From contig NW_002476163.1 in NCBI RefSeq assembly GCF_000189635.1, forward strand, positions 310,001 through 374,000: 64,000 nt of DNA, in the 5' to 3' direction. A program made the position numbers and the translations under genes. A model generated the notes under the pieces. It saw only the letters and a list, made by a program, of their open reading frames with translations. It ran no database searches and had not been told where the DNA came from. Position 1 is the stretch's first letter, and each line of letters starts with the position of its first letter. Of this stretch, positions 13,701 to 25,833 are shown in pieces. The DNA comes from Tetrahymena thermophila SB210. Its lineage: Eukaryota > Ciliophora > Oligohymenophorea > Hymenostomatida > Tetrahymenidae.

Positions 13701-16700
13701 ATTCAATAATTTCATTTATATGCTAGTCAAAGGTTGCATAGGCAATTAATTCTGGGTGATTATCTTGATCCAACTAGTATAAAGTAATTCGATTTGTAAA
13801 AACTATTGCCATTACTAAAAGAGTATCATCTTCTTGAAGGTCTTTATTGTCTTATATATCAGACCAATAGTAACTCTCAATGGACGTTTCAAATATTTTT
13901 AAATCTAAAAAATTTCTATAAGGTTTAACAGTGCTCTCTTCTTGGTTTTCAGGTAGGATACAATATAAAAGCTATTTTTATTTTAAAAATTATGAAAATT
14001 TTAATTTTTTGTGTTCAATTGTTATGGAATATTACCCTAAGAACGATTTTAAGATACTTAGATATTTAATAAATTTGAATTGAATCATAATAGATATTTA
14101 CAATATAGTTTTTTTCTTCAAATATAAAACTCTTTATAAAATATCTTTCATAAGATTAGGTTTTTTGTGAGCACTCGTTTGTGTATTTAATTCGTTCTAA
14201 GAAACTTGCTTAATTGTATTTAGGTAGGTACTGTTTGTTAAGTATATGGGTATAGCTATAGACATACTAGTTTTCTAAATCCGTGCAAATGAAGCTAATA
14301 AGATTATCACTCATTGTGTATCCAATAATTATCATTCGTACAGATCTTATAATTCCTGGATTTAGTTTTTCAATCTTCATTTCAGTAGATTTCTCATGCA
14401 CGTAATCATAAATTATTCCAAAATTTTTTAAATCATTTATTTCTCCTTTTTAAACTATAAAAAGAAGCACATGCTATTAATAATTAAATTCAATGCTAAT
14501 TTTCTAATTGATAGCAATTTCTTTTTTTATGTTTCCCAAATCTATTTTTGTTAAGAAAAGTTGAAAAATTTTTAATTAATTTAATTTAAGATATTTTATT
14601 TACTGTTAAAAATGCATAGTTTGTATCTTCCATAGGCAATTATATATCTAGTATAGAAATCTATAAAATAATTTTACTCATCATTTTAGTCAGATATGCA
14701 GCCCATGCTTTTTTTTATTTATATTTCTAAAGGAAAGTCTATAATACCTTGTTAAATATCTGATAAATCAATCACACTTAAAATATTTTCATTTTTGGAA
14801 AAAGTCAAAGCTATTGCCCAAAAATTTCCATATTTATCGTTTTTAAAGTCAATTTTTTTTGATTTACATAAGTTGTAAGGGATCTTATGCGAGGATTTCA
14901 AACTCAAAGTTTACTATTATTATATGTTATCATTATCCTATCTATAACTATAAACTAAAATATCCTGCTAATAGAATAGAATAATGAAGTCTTCTATTTG
15001 AGTACATATCTACATATATTTAAGATAAGTTATTCATCATCTAATTTATATTTGAATTAAATAAATTTACTTCGATCAATTAATTTATCAATTAATTGTT
15101 TAAAAAGTTGCTATGTGGAGGAGATATTTAATTTGTTAGAACTTAGTTATTTATAACTAATTTTATTGAAGAATGACTATGAGTAAATATATCTCCTTTT
15201 CCTTAGGTATAGTAAAATAAAATTAGGTTTTTTTAAGAAATAGTTTTAACTATTAGTTTTTAATGATCTTAAAAGTTATGATATACTTCTTCGCTTATTT
15301 ATTTTTTGTATTAAACAATTAAATGTGAACAAGAAGTTATAAGGAAATATTATTGATTAGCAGCATCAAAATGCTAAACTTCTATCAAATTTTATGCATC
15401 AAAACATCTATAGTCGCTTCTTAAATAAAATTTTTTTTCTAGAGTATTTCTGTCAATACCTATAGTGAAAGTTTAAAACAATTAGTATCCTCGTTCTTAT
15501 TAAATCTTTATCTTTTGCTTTAATTATTAAATATCTTCCTCTATTTCATCATCAACTATTTTACTATCTTAGCTGATTGAATCTTAATCTTAATATTATT
15601 TCTTATTCTCTTCTTTATGATAGCGTTATTTAAGTTATTTAAAATAATTGTCAATATTTATTTATATCTTCCCTACAAAAATAATAGAATTATCTAATTC
15701 GTCTTTAAATGAACTGACATATTCAACAATTTCCATATCATCAAATTTATCTAAATTCCACACCTCAATATATCCATTAAGCCATATCCTTTATTATAAA
15801 ATTTAAATAAAAAAACCTAAAAAAAAATAATTAAAAATAACAAAACCTTTGATAAATATTTTTGTTATATGTAAGAATAGTTTATTGGTCTGAGTCTATA
15901 AATATAATCTCTCCATCTACTTATTGAATTATAGGTTTTATTTTTGTATCTTATTTGCTTGAAACAATTGCATCTGTGTTATAAACATTGATAGTATGAT
16001 TAATTGACACAAGTACACTGTTTTTAAAGAAGAAAAATTTGTAGTCCTAGATGTACTCTTATACTTAAAAGGATCTCAAAAGCTTGTAAGATAGAAGTTG
16101 ATTATCCTAATTTAGTTTTGGCTTAGGTAGAAAAGAATAGATATTTATTATTTAATTATCAATGCTAATACAAATAAAGAAAGATTCAATCCTATTTATT
16201 ATAAAATTATTGCTTTCTCTAATCATGCAATCAATTTCCATATAAAATTTCCTTCCTTTTATACCATTGTGTAATAATAAAAAATCTTTTGATGATACAA
16301 AGAATTCCTCAGAAGATTTTTATGTTTAATTTGTTGCTTTCTAAAAAATATTGAGTACCTAATCTTAATACTAATCTTCAATAAAAATAGATTATTTAAA
16401 GATTGAAATAATTTTATAAATTTTTTTATATTTACTTATTTCACTTGTGAGAGGATAGTCAAGAGTTATTATTTATTTAGACAAGTTTACTTTGTAATAT
16501 TCATCGCAAATAAAAAAGCTGTTAATGAAATCAATCCTGCATATTAAAGGTTGATTGAAGATAGTAAAATGATGCATATTGTCTATGTCTTCTAATATAG
16601 TATCTGCTTTATTATTTTTACTTTAGCCTTTAGGTGGAATGAGCTTAAATTCAAAATAATTATAAATGAAAACTAATGAAAATTGATTATTTTCAGACAT

Positions 16701-17120
16701 TTTTTTATCTGATTCATAGAGTGCTAAGACATGAGCATCTGGATCATAATATAGAATATTGAAAGTTTTTCCAAAATTTAAATCGCTTTAAACTAAAAGG
16801 TTCCCATTAAAATAATCGTATATTTATAGTTAATGCTAAAAGCTAATGGTTTGAATTGAATATCTCTTAAGATACATTATTATTTAATTTTATACATCAA
16901 TAATTATCTGACTTCTCTGTTTATATTCGTAAGATTATAATTAGGACTTTTCTAATAGATGACATTCTAAATAAGGAAGTTTAGAAGGATTTTTTAATCC
17001 TGCTAACTATTCTAAAGTTTCCACACTAACTTCCTGTTCACAAAATATAAATTGAATAAAAAATAGGATTATAAAAGCTAAAGATTTCCATATAAATGGT
17101 AGTTTTCCCTACATAACCAT
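7741..17120 (-). CDS. giant surface-type membrane protein: beta-helix repeats, Cys-rich repeats, multi-pass C-terminus (multi-exon)
   Basis: The span covers one large multi-exon gene. The start (17120) is followed by a clear signal peptide, with a hydrophobic core IILFFIQFIFC. Exon 1 runs to 15847; the next intron is 15789-15846. The first part has WD/propeller-like texture. The 11-13 kb region encodes parallel beta-helix (PbH1-like) repeats such as FYGGALLLEQC and MIGGAIRYLQ. At about 10.1-10.7 kb come growth-factor-receptor/furin-like Cys motifs (CQECLRGTF, CKKCDP, RCIECDS), then a transmembrane segment rich in Leu. The C-terminal part (about 9.3-7.7 kb) has several more membrane segments and the joined motif QEYK/IKYYFWDF across intron 8381-8720. 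This architecture is typical of a large ciliate family of uncharacterised membrane proteins. Cell-surface location is inferred. Several internal exon boundaries are unresolved, and splitting into two genes cannot be excluded but no long gap or start supports it. Confidence 0.75.
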
Positions 17121-18826
17121 TTCTGATATTATATTCTTTTAAAGTTGTATTTAATTTATAATGTTAAGCAAAAATAATACAAATAACAAAACATTTAATA
17201 TCTATTTATTAATTTTAATACCTTAAACATTCTCATTCAAGGAGAAAGATAAAATAATTTTTTTTCTCCTTATAATTCTCCTAAAAGGATTAGTGAAAAT
17301 TATTTTTTTTTACTAATTATATGATAAAATAAGAACTTTTACGGTATTTCACATTTTATTTTTATCATATTCATAAGATTAATTATAATTCAATTAAATT
17401 ATATAATAAATAAAAAATCTAATATTGAATTCTACTAATTATCTATAATGTGATTAAAATCTTTTTTTAATCATACTTTTTTAAATTGAAATTTTTATTT
17501 TTAATAAATACTACAGTCTGTTTCATCTGTTATCTAAATTATAACATACTTCTCGTTTAGTTAATAATATTTTATTTCTCTTAAATAAATTCTAGATAGA
17601 GAGATAGATAAAAAAATTGTTATTACTTTTTGCACGCAAAATAAATTTAGTTATATTTAAATAAACAATAGATTTACAATTTATATTAAAAAATCATTGA
17701 TTAGTTTATTACATTTTACTATCATAATTATGTAGCTTGAAATCAAAAGTAGATAAATAATAATTATTTTTGCATATTTTAGAATTTGATAAATATAAAC
17801 ATAAGAAAGATATAAAATTAGCTATTTACATTGAAATATATAGTTGATTGAATAAATATTTTACAAGTAGTAATTAATATATTAAATAAATGAAGTAATC
17901 TAAAATTAATAATTGAATTTTCCAGAATGATTGATTAAGCTTACAATATTATGAATCCCTTATGTGATGAAAACTTATAAATGACCTACGCTTATTAATG
18001 TTTAATTAAACTTTTGTCTATATTAATTGTAAAAATACATTAAAGAAAAATAAGCAATTATTTCTTTTCTTATTTAGATTTCGAATTATCGAAATTTGTA
18101 AATTTTTTTAAGTTAAAAAAGTATTTTCTTTACCCTTTTTGATTAATATTTTTTGTTTTATAACAAAAGCTGATTAAATAATTATAATAAATTTATTTTA
18201 TATTTACATATTAATATATCTCTCTCTTTTTCGCTTTTAGCAAACCCATTAAGAATATGCAAATTATTTAACCACTTTTTATTTAAAAATTGTTATTTGT
18301 TCTCCTTATATTAATAATGATTTATTTAAATAAATTGTCTATTTAGGACTTATTCTTCGAAATTAGTTTTGATAAATTCTTACTATAATTTGCCTCTCTT
18401 TATTGGTACAAATTTATTTGTCTATGCCATAAAGTAAATATAGCAAACGAAGACAGATGAAAGCAAATTTTTTATTTTTACACTCTTATATGTGTTGGCA
18501 TAGAGTTGGTTATGTCTGTAACCACTAAAAATATAATTTAAATCAGCAACCATCAATTTCTATCATCTTGATAATTATTTTAGATCATATATATATTTGT
18601 ATTATAAAAATAAAGAATCTACTATTATTTGTGAGACCAAATAATTAAATAATTAAATAAATTTTTTACTAACCTTGAAAAGAAATTCCAATTTTCAAAG
18701 ACCTGATAATTAATTTTTATACAATACTAAAAAATAAATAGGAAAATTAATAAAAAGTTTGCTAGAAATAAATAAATTTCCTCATTAAAAAATAATTACC
18801 AATAAACTTTAACAAAAAACTTAAAA
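17121..18826. other. A/T-rich intergenic region between divergent genes
   Basis: It lies between the 5' ends of the giant membrane protein gene (-) and the MORN gene (+), so it should contain both promoters. I see no coding frame and no recognisable promoter element in it. Confidence 0.5.
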
Positions 18827-19837
18827 ATGTCAATAGAACAAAAATAATAACAGAATCAGAATTTCATAATACGTAGATCTAAACCCTCTAAATCTATTGT
18901 TATATAAGAAAATAACAACTCATAAATCAGCTAACGCGATTCTAAAACACCTTTGAGATAATTTACTCCTTAAACCCGTATTAGCTCCTTTAGAAAAAAA
19001 TTATTAATTTAATAACAATTTTAAGAAATAAGTCAAAAATAACCTGTGAAAACTTTCGTCAATAAACTAAAAAGATCAATAACCATTTCTACTGACTCTT
19101 CTAGACACTCAAGCCCTTAGAATATCCACATTTCTTAAAATTAACAATCTGTATATAATTATACTTCCACTCACTAATCTAATAAATCAACTTTAAGGGA
19201 TTAAGAACAAATAAAGAAAAGAGCCTAAAAGAAAATTTATGATTAATAAATTTAATCTGAAATTGAAAAACACAAAGTCGTCATAGAAAGAGGATTTTCA
19301 AGTAGACCAAATAATCTTAAAAATTTGAAGCAGTTCTAATTATCTAATTTTGAATTTGAAAACTTGCAAAATCCTGAATTTAGAGTTACTTGTAAAACAA
19401 ATGGAATATATCTTCACTAAATTAATTAGGAAATAAAGCATGGCCGCGCCTATGAATTCTTTTGTAATGGAGATAGCTTTGTAGGTTACTACTAAAATAA
19501 CAAACGTACAGGAGTTGGTAGATATATTTTTAGTAATGGTGATTACTATGAAGGAGACTTCTACAATAATCAAATAAATGGAAATGGCATTATGTTTTAT
19601 TCAAATAGTGAGAGATACATTGGATAATTTAAGAATGATAAGAAGTGGGGTTATGGATAATACTACTACAAAAATGGTGATATTTATTCAGGAATGTGGA
19701 AAGATGATATGAAACATGGACAAGGATCTATGAAGTATGCCTCTCTATAATACTTAGAAGTTAAGTGCGTGTATAAAGATAATATCAAAGTAAAAACAGA
19801 AACAAATCTAAGCCAAATTCAACAGAATCAATAATGA
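18827..19837 (+). CDS. MORN-repeat protein
   Basis: A 336-residue intronless frame. The N-terminal half (to about residue 180) is polar, Gln/Ser/Lys-rich and probably disordered. The C-terminal half carries at least four MORN repeats with the typical Y-x-G ... G-x-G ... G-D spacing: SFVGYY to FSNGD, YYEGDF to FYSNSE, RYIGQF to YKNGD, and IYSGMW to MKYAS. A fifth degenerate copy precedes them. MORN repeats bind phosphoinositides or act as elongated scaffolds; in ciliates they occur in cortical, ciliary and PIP-kinase proteins. No catalytic domain follows the repeats, since the frame ends about 25 residues later. A structural or membrane-linked scaffold role is inference from the repeat type alone. 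Confidence 0.85.
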
Positions 19838-20210
19838 TTTCAAAAGCATTTCTTTTTAATTAAAATAATTAACAAAAAAATATTTATTAAATTAAAATTT
19901 TACTTTTTACTTTCAAATAAACAAATTACTATTAACTTTATATCAATTAAATTAAATGTATTGTAAATATTCATTTTAGTACTTATGAATTGTATTTTAA
20001 ATTCAAATTCTTATTATAAATTAATAAAATGCGCATAAACTTTGGGTACAAATTGATTAACACAAATAAAAAGGATCTATGATAAATATTTATTCATATT
20101 TTTTATTTAACATATACTTATTATTTAAATTTAATTCATCATTTCAATAAAAATTTTTTATATGGAAAAATAAAGAAGAAAAATTTTTATGGGCTTCTTT
20201 TATCTTATTT
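19838..20210. other. A/T-rich 3' flank of the MORN gene
   Basis: Noncoding A/T; nothing recognised apart from the expected 3' UTR position. Confidence 0.45.
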
Positions 20211-20696
20211 ATGTATAATTAACTTCAAGTAGATTTATAATAAAATAGTTATGAAATAAGTGTAAAAAGATAATTAGAGTTATTCTCTGCATAAGATTAG
20301 TGTAATTAACTTAAAACATTATAGCTTTACTTTGGTGAAAACTAAATAAGAATTTATGGTTCTTGGCTTTATGTTCTATATTATAAAAATTCACTGGGAT
20401 CTAAAATTTAGCTCTTGAACTATATAACTGTAAAATTGGAGATTAAGGTACCTCAGACTTAAGCTTTACTTTATAAGAATACAACTACCCTGATATTTAT
20501 TAATATTTTAAAATATTCTTTATTATCTACCTTTAATATCTTAATTAAAAAAATAAAAATTCACAATTTGTAATATGATCATATACAGATTATTTATTAT
20601 GAAATATTCAAATAAAATAAAAAAATTTCTAGTAGATTCATTTCAATAGCTTTCTACCTCCAGCTATAATGGTTAACTGAATCTTATTTATATTGA
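20211..20696 (+). pseudogene. probable relic of an RNI-type leucine-rich-repeat gene
   Basis: An open ciliate-code frame of 161 codons whose first half is less A/T-rich than its surroundings and reads like two decayed RNI-type LRR units (CNQLKTLQLYFGENQI, then a degenerate IQLLNYITVKLE). The second half degrades into Ile/Lys/Asn-rich sequence like the intergenic background. Ciliates carry large families of RNI-type LRR proteins, so a broken copy is plausible. It could instead be one exon of a small gene or a chance frame. No function is claimed. Confidence 0.3.
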
Positions 20697-21794
20697 AAAT
20701 TTTTTCTAAAATAACTCTAAATAATTAATCTTATTATAAAACAAAATTTTGAATGATTAATTTTTAATACTCAAGTAAAAAAAATGATCATTGTAAAGCA
20801 CCATATTCATAGAAGCCTTAAAGTATTTAATTATGCTTCAAAAGATTTACTTTTTTTGAAAATTTCTGATGAGAAAGATTTTATTTTTGTTTTTGTTTTT
20901 TTGTCAAAAATTAATTAATAATCTATTTTTAGTTTTTAAACTCAATAATTAATTTAAAGATTCACTTTAATCCCATAAGCATCTGTATTTTAATTATAAT
21001 TTATTTGTTTAATTAGAAAGTTAGATAAATTTATTCTATATAACAACTAAAAAATATAGAATACCAAATTTATAAGCATATCTACCTTTTAGATAGATGG
21101 CTTTTAAGTTGGTTTAAATAATTTATTTGTTATAATGATATAATATTGTTTAATTGATTAATAAATAATTAATTTATACTTTTTACTGTTCCATTAGCAA
21201 TAAATAGACTAAGATTAAAGTTCAGCGATAATGGAGTTAATCTAAAAAAAATATTACTAAAATTTGATTTTCAATCAAATTATTACTTTTGATACCGATT
21301 AAACTAAAGATAATACAAGAGAAGAATATTTATTATAGATCTCAAAATAGAAAAGAAAATAATTAGAGTGATTTAAGGAGATTTAAAGAAAAAAAATCAA
21401 ATAGGATGTGAATTTTAACAAAACAATCGATAATAGTGAGAGATATAAATAACAATTAAATAAAAAATACAAGTAATTTGATTTGCCTCGTCATTAATTT
21501 TTTTGTCATAAAGGCAATTAATTATAGATAAACATAAAGTAAGTATTCTTAAAATCTAAGAAGAAAAAAAAAATATAGCACGAACAATTATAATAATAGA
21601 ATTATTTAAGGGTAGAGCGAAAGCATTTTAAAACAAAACAGAATATAAAAAACAAATCACATTTTCTGAAGACATAGTTAAATTTTCAAACTCAAACACC
21701 CAAACTTTTATACTCATAAAAAAATCTGCCAAAACTAAATCATAAAGTTTTGTTTCAGGAAATCAATTATAAAGGGAATAATTAAGTAGTGAGT
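20697..21794. other. A/T-rich region and likely 5' leader of the kinase gene
   Basis: The first part is featureless A/T. From 21372 the kinase frame is open without an ATG until 21795. This part is Lys/Gln/Asn-rich and may be 5' UTR or an extra exon; a possible acceptor (TTTCAG) lies near 21760. Confidence 0.4.
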
Positions 21795-24338
21795 ATGGAG
21801 CAGGTGTTTCAGCAGCAGCAGAGCAAATAGAGTGAAAGGAAATCAGGATAAACTAATGAAATTTATACTTAATAAAAGTCAAACTTCAATTTAAGTTAAG
21901 AGATTAATTCAGTAGAAAATATTAACAATTAGTATGAAATAATAATTAACTAAAATTAAGATAGATGTATTTCATAGCCTTTTGGCGAGTGGCCAATCTC
22001 TGCAAACAAAATTATCTCTTCTTCTTCTTCCTTTCATATGACAAACAAAATTGTCAAGTAGCATCATAACCAGCTCCCTCTTTTGTCCTGCTGCCGCCAC
22101 ACCAATAACTCCAAATTAAGATAGTGTTTACCAAACACTGAGTGCTTTGAAGAGAACACAACTCATCACAACTCCTCACAATCTTCTCTCAACACTTCTT
22201 CAGTTAGCTGCTCCTCTAATTAAAATATCTTTGAGAGTATTTACTTCTCAAGGCCACCTGCACCTTCTTCTTCATCAAGTACCCAAAGAAAGTAAAAATA
22301 ACTTATGATGAAACCAAAAATTTTGTATGAAGAATAAGATGAAGACATTGACGAAGTTCATACGAACAATGAAGTAGAAAATAATTCAGATAATTAATTA
22401 GATATAAAGGACTAATAAATGATTCATGATTTCACATCAAAAGAAAGTAGCTTTGATGAAGAGCAGGAGGAAGAAAGAGATAATGACGATGAAGATAATG
22501 ACGACAATGATATGGACTCTGAAAATGAATTTGATGAAAATTAAGAAAAACAACAAAGAGGGAGTGACCAAGAAGAAGGTAATATAGATGAAGATTTAAA
22601 ATAATCTTTTGAGGATATTAATTCATATATGTATTCATTAACAAATGAAATAAGATAAAATTCTCACAATGCTAAATTAATAGCTAAGGGTTCATAAAGC
22701 CACATTTATTCTTTAGCAGTTGATATACCTTCAAACAGTCACTGCGAGTTTTAGCCTGAAATAAAAAATGTTGTTTTAAAGACTTATTTTCACTAAAATA
22801 ATGTTGAACAATGCAATTAAGAGTGCGATAAACTTGGAAAGGAGTTTTATATCCTTCAAAAGTTTAGTGGTCATCCTTACATTATTTAAGCTTACTCATT
22901 AGAACATGATTTAAATCTCCCTAAAGTTAATGCAAAAAGGATAAATTAAAATTAATATTCAGATAACCCTTACAATTGCAGTTTAGTGATGGAATAAGCT
23001 ACATGTGATTTAATTACTTATTTTACATAAGATGTTTACAAGACTCATCCCCACCATTATTACAAGTTTCTCCAAAATAAGCATCAATACTCAATCTTAT
23101 GCTCAAACGACTTTTCTACTTAAGTCAAAAATTCCTTTTATAACTGCTTTCCTGGCATATTTTATGATATTTTAACTGGCCTTGATGTAATTCATTCTTC
23201 AAAATTAGCTCACAATGATATTAAACCAGACAATATGCTGTTTTTCTCAAGCTCCTCAAGCGCAAAATTATGTGACTTTGAGCGTTGTAACAGCTAAAGT
23301 TTTGATTTGAAACGTACTGACTTTGTTTACTAATCTCCTGAAATAGTATAAATATATAAGGAATATAAAAGGACAAATGAAATAAATACAAAACTCTTCC
23401 ACTTAGATTTATTGAAAAACGATATTTTCTCATTTGGAGTTACTCTTTTTTCTACTATGTTTGGATTTTATCCCTTTGCAGATTAGTTTGAAAAAAACAA
23501 TCAGGACGAGCTTTACTCTCTCCTCATTTCTGCAGATAGAGATTAATTTTGGCAAGAAAAAGAAATTTCAAGTATTTGCTAAACAATCGAACACAACACA
23601 AACTTTTCCTACCTCTACAATTTCAAAAAGTTCATAGAAGATACTTTGGAAGAAAATCCAAGTAATAGGATTGACACATCCTCATTAATGAACCATGATT
23701 TTTTTGAAGAACAAAGACATTATAGGACAGAAAAAGATCTCTATGACTAAGCAGCTAGATAATACCATTAAAACACTAATAATTCATCTAAAGCTCCAGC
23801 AAGTCAAAAAAATAAAATTAATCCAAGTGTTTAAATGGATAAATCTTTATACTCTGCCAACAAGATTAACGATTAAGAAGAGTATTAGACTATTCAGACG
23901 AATTGCATACAGCCGATTTACTATCTGACTCCTTAAACAAAAGCTAATTCTATAATTAGTAGGTCTCGTCAAGTTTCAATAGATTGCGAATTTACCTTAA
24001 AAAGAAGTTGTAGTGTAGGTGACAAGCAAAGAGAATTTTTCTTTTCGCCTTCAGGTCCGTTTTCAAATGAATAAATGTAATTTTTCTAAAATTAATTTTA
24101 CAATTTACATATTATGAATCTATCTTAAATTATGAATAATTAAAAATGTTATAATATCAGAATGCTTTCTAAAGAATTGGAAAAAGAAACACAGCTAATT
24201 AAAGCCCAATAAGCAAAATTTGTTAAAAATAACAAGACATAAATAACAGAAAAAAATTAAATTTCCAAATAAAGCGATGACTATTTTGAAGATGAAATAG
24301 ATGAAAGTGATTATGATGATGATGAACTTCATATTTGA
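21795..24338 (+). CDS. divergent protein kinase (HND/DFE variant)
   Basis: An 847-residue intronless frame. Residues 1-280 are low-complexity: Gln, then Ser/Cys-rich, then a strongly acidic Asp/Glu stretch. The kinase domain spans about 293-640. Visible landmarks are a degenerate glycine loop AKGSQSHIYSL, the VAIK-type lysine in VVLK (Lys329), the hinge LVMEQATCDLITYF, the catalytic loop HNDIKPDN (Asp475), DFE at 494-496 in place of DFG, YQSPE in place of APE, and DIFSFGVTLF with a following GFYPF. The C-terminal tail is Gln-rich and ends in an Asp/Glu run. Lys329, Asp475, Asn480 and Asp494 are retained, so activity is possible, but Arg of HRD (now Asn474) and Gly of DFG (now Glu496) are replaced, so canonical activation-loop control is doubtful. 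CAMK- or NEK-like ancestry is possible; subfamily unresolved. Confidence 0.85.
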
Positions 24339-25833
24339 AAATTTTTAAAAACAAAATATAAAATTGAAATTTGCATTGCAAATACATCATTTTTTAAGAA
24401 ATTGAAACAAAAAATATTGTAAAAATCAAAGTAAATTATTTGGATTTCAAAAAAAAAAACATAAAATCAAAAAATGTTTATAAAAAATTATTTTAATTTT
24501 ATAAAAAATAAATAAGCTAATAACTTAAAGTTAAATGAATCAAATATAATTAAATACCTTTGTTTAATGGAGTAAGGATATAAAAGTTATTTTAGCTTTG
24601 TTCATCTAATTTTATTCAGCCCTAAAAAAACTATTTAAAAAAAAAATTTTAGATAATTTAAACTAGGTTTTAAATTGAATTTTGCTTGTTATAAAAAAAG
24701 CGCTTGTCAAAAAGAAGCTTTGAAAAAACATTTAAGCTGAATAAACAAACTCAAAATAAAAACGATTCTTTATATTAATTAAAACTAACTTAACACGTCT
24801 CAAATATTATTTATAAGATTAATTTAATTTATAAAATACAAAATAATTTGTTAATTTAATGTAAATAAAATTATCTTTAAAACATAAAAAAATCATTAGT
24901 AAAAATAATCTTAAAGCTAGCATCAAAGCTGAAACAAAATAAATAAATATATAGTTTACAAGATTTATAAATCTATATTTCTCAATTGTTAATAAAAAAA
25001 TCAAATATTAGACTACGGATTATCTAATTGAACAATGAAAGATAAATAAATAGACTACTTAATATAGGAAATAGATAAAAAAAGTCTATCGATAGATAAA
25101 TAAGCATTCAAAATTTGTTTTTTATTTATATTTTAATGTTGTTTTTATATAATTATATTTTTTGTGAACTTTATTATTTAATTTACTATTTAAAATTTCT
25201 AAAATTATATTTATATTAACTAACTCATTTATTTATTGTATATCTACTTCAGTTACTTTTAACATTACAATTTTTCTTTGAATTTCAAAATTCTACTTTA
25301 AATTTTTATTTCTTTAATTAATTTTTTATTTTATTTCATAAAAAGTGTTAATTTATTTAAATCTCAAAAATTAAGATTTGAAAGTATTTGTAACATAACT
25401 TTTATCTAGTCTAACCAAATATTAAAGATTCATTTTCTTTTTTTTATTAACAAATATTAGAAATAAAAATGATAGCATGTAAATATTTATGATAGATAAA
25501 CATATGAAAAAAACTAATGAAATAGTAAAATATCTAAGTTGAATCTTACAAATTTGATATTTAAATTAACTTTACTTCATAATTTAAAGCTTAGCCATTA
25601 GCTAAGTAATACTTAAATTAATAAGGAGTACTAATAACATAATCACAATAATTAAAATAATAATCAATATCTGCATTTTTATGATATTTATTAAATTTCT
25701 AGCTGATAGTTAATATTTCGAAAAAATTAAAGTTAAAAAGTAAAAAAGGTTCTTATTTTGATTATAAAAAAACTATAGCGAATAGCATATTATTATAAAT
25801 AGGTACTTCTGAAACATAAAAATACATTTAAAA
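24339..25833. other. A/T-rich intergenic stretch
   Basis: No supported coding frame, RNA gene or repeat. It separates two genes on the same strand and should contain the terminator of the kinase gene and the promoter of the transporter gene. Confidence 0.5.

Noticed and set aside
19340..19573. Minus-strand frame opposite the MORN repeats
   Set aside because: The plus strand encodes clear MORN repeats over the same bases.
21372..21794. Upstream in-frame extension of the kinase
   Set aside because: No ATG occurs between the TGA at 21369 and 21795, and the text is low-complexity; left as leader unless cDNA shows an extra exon.
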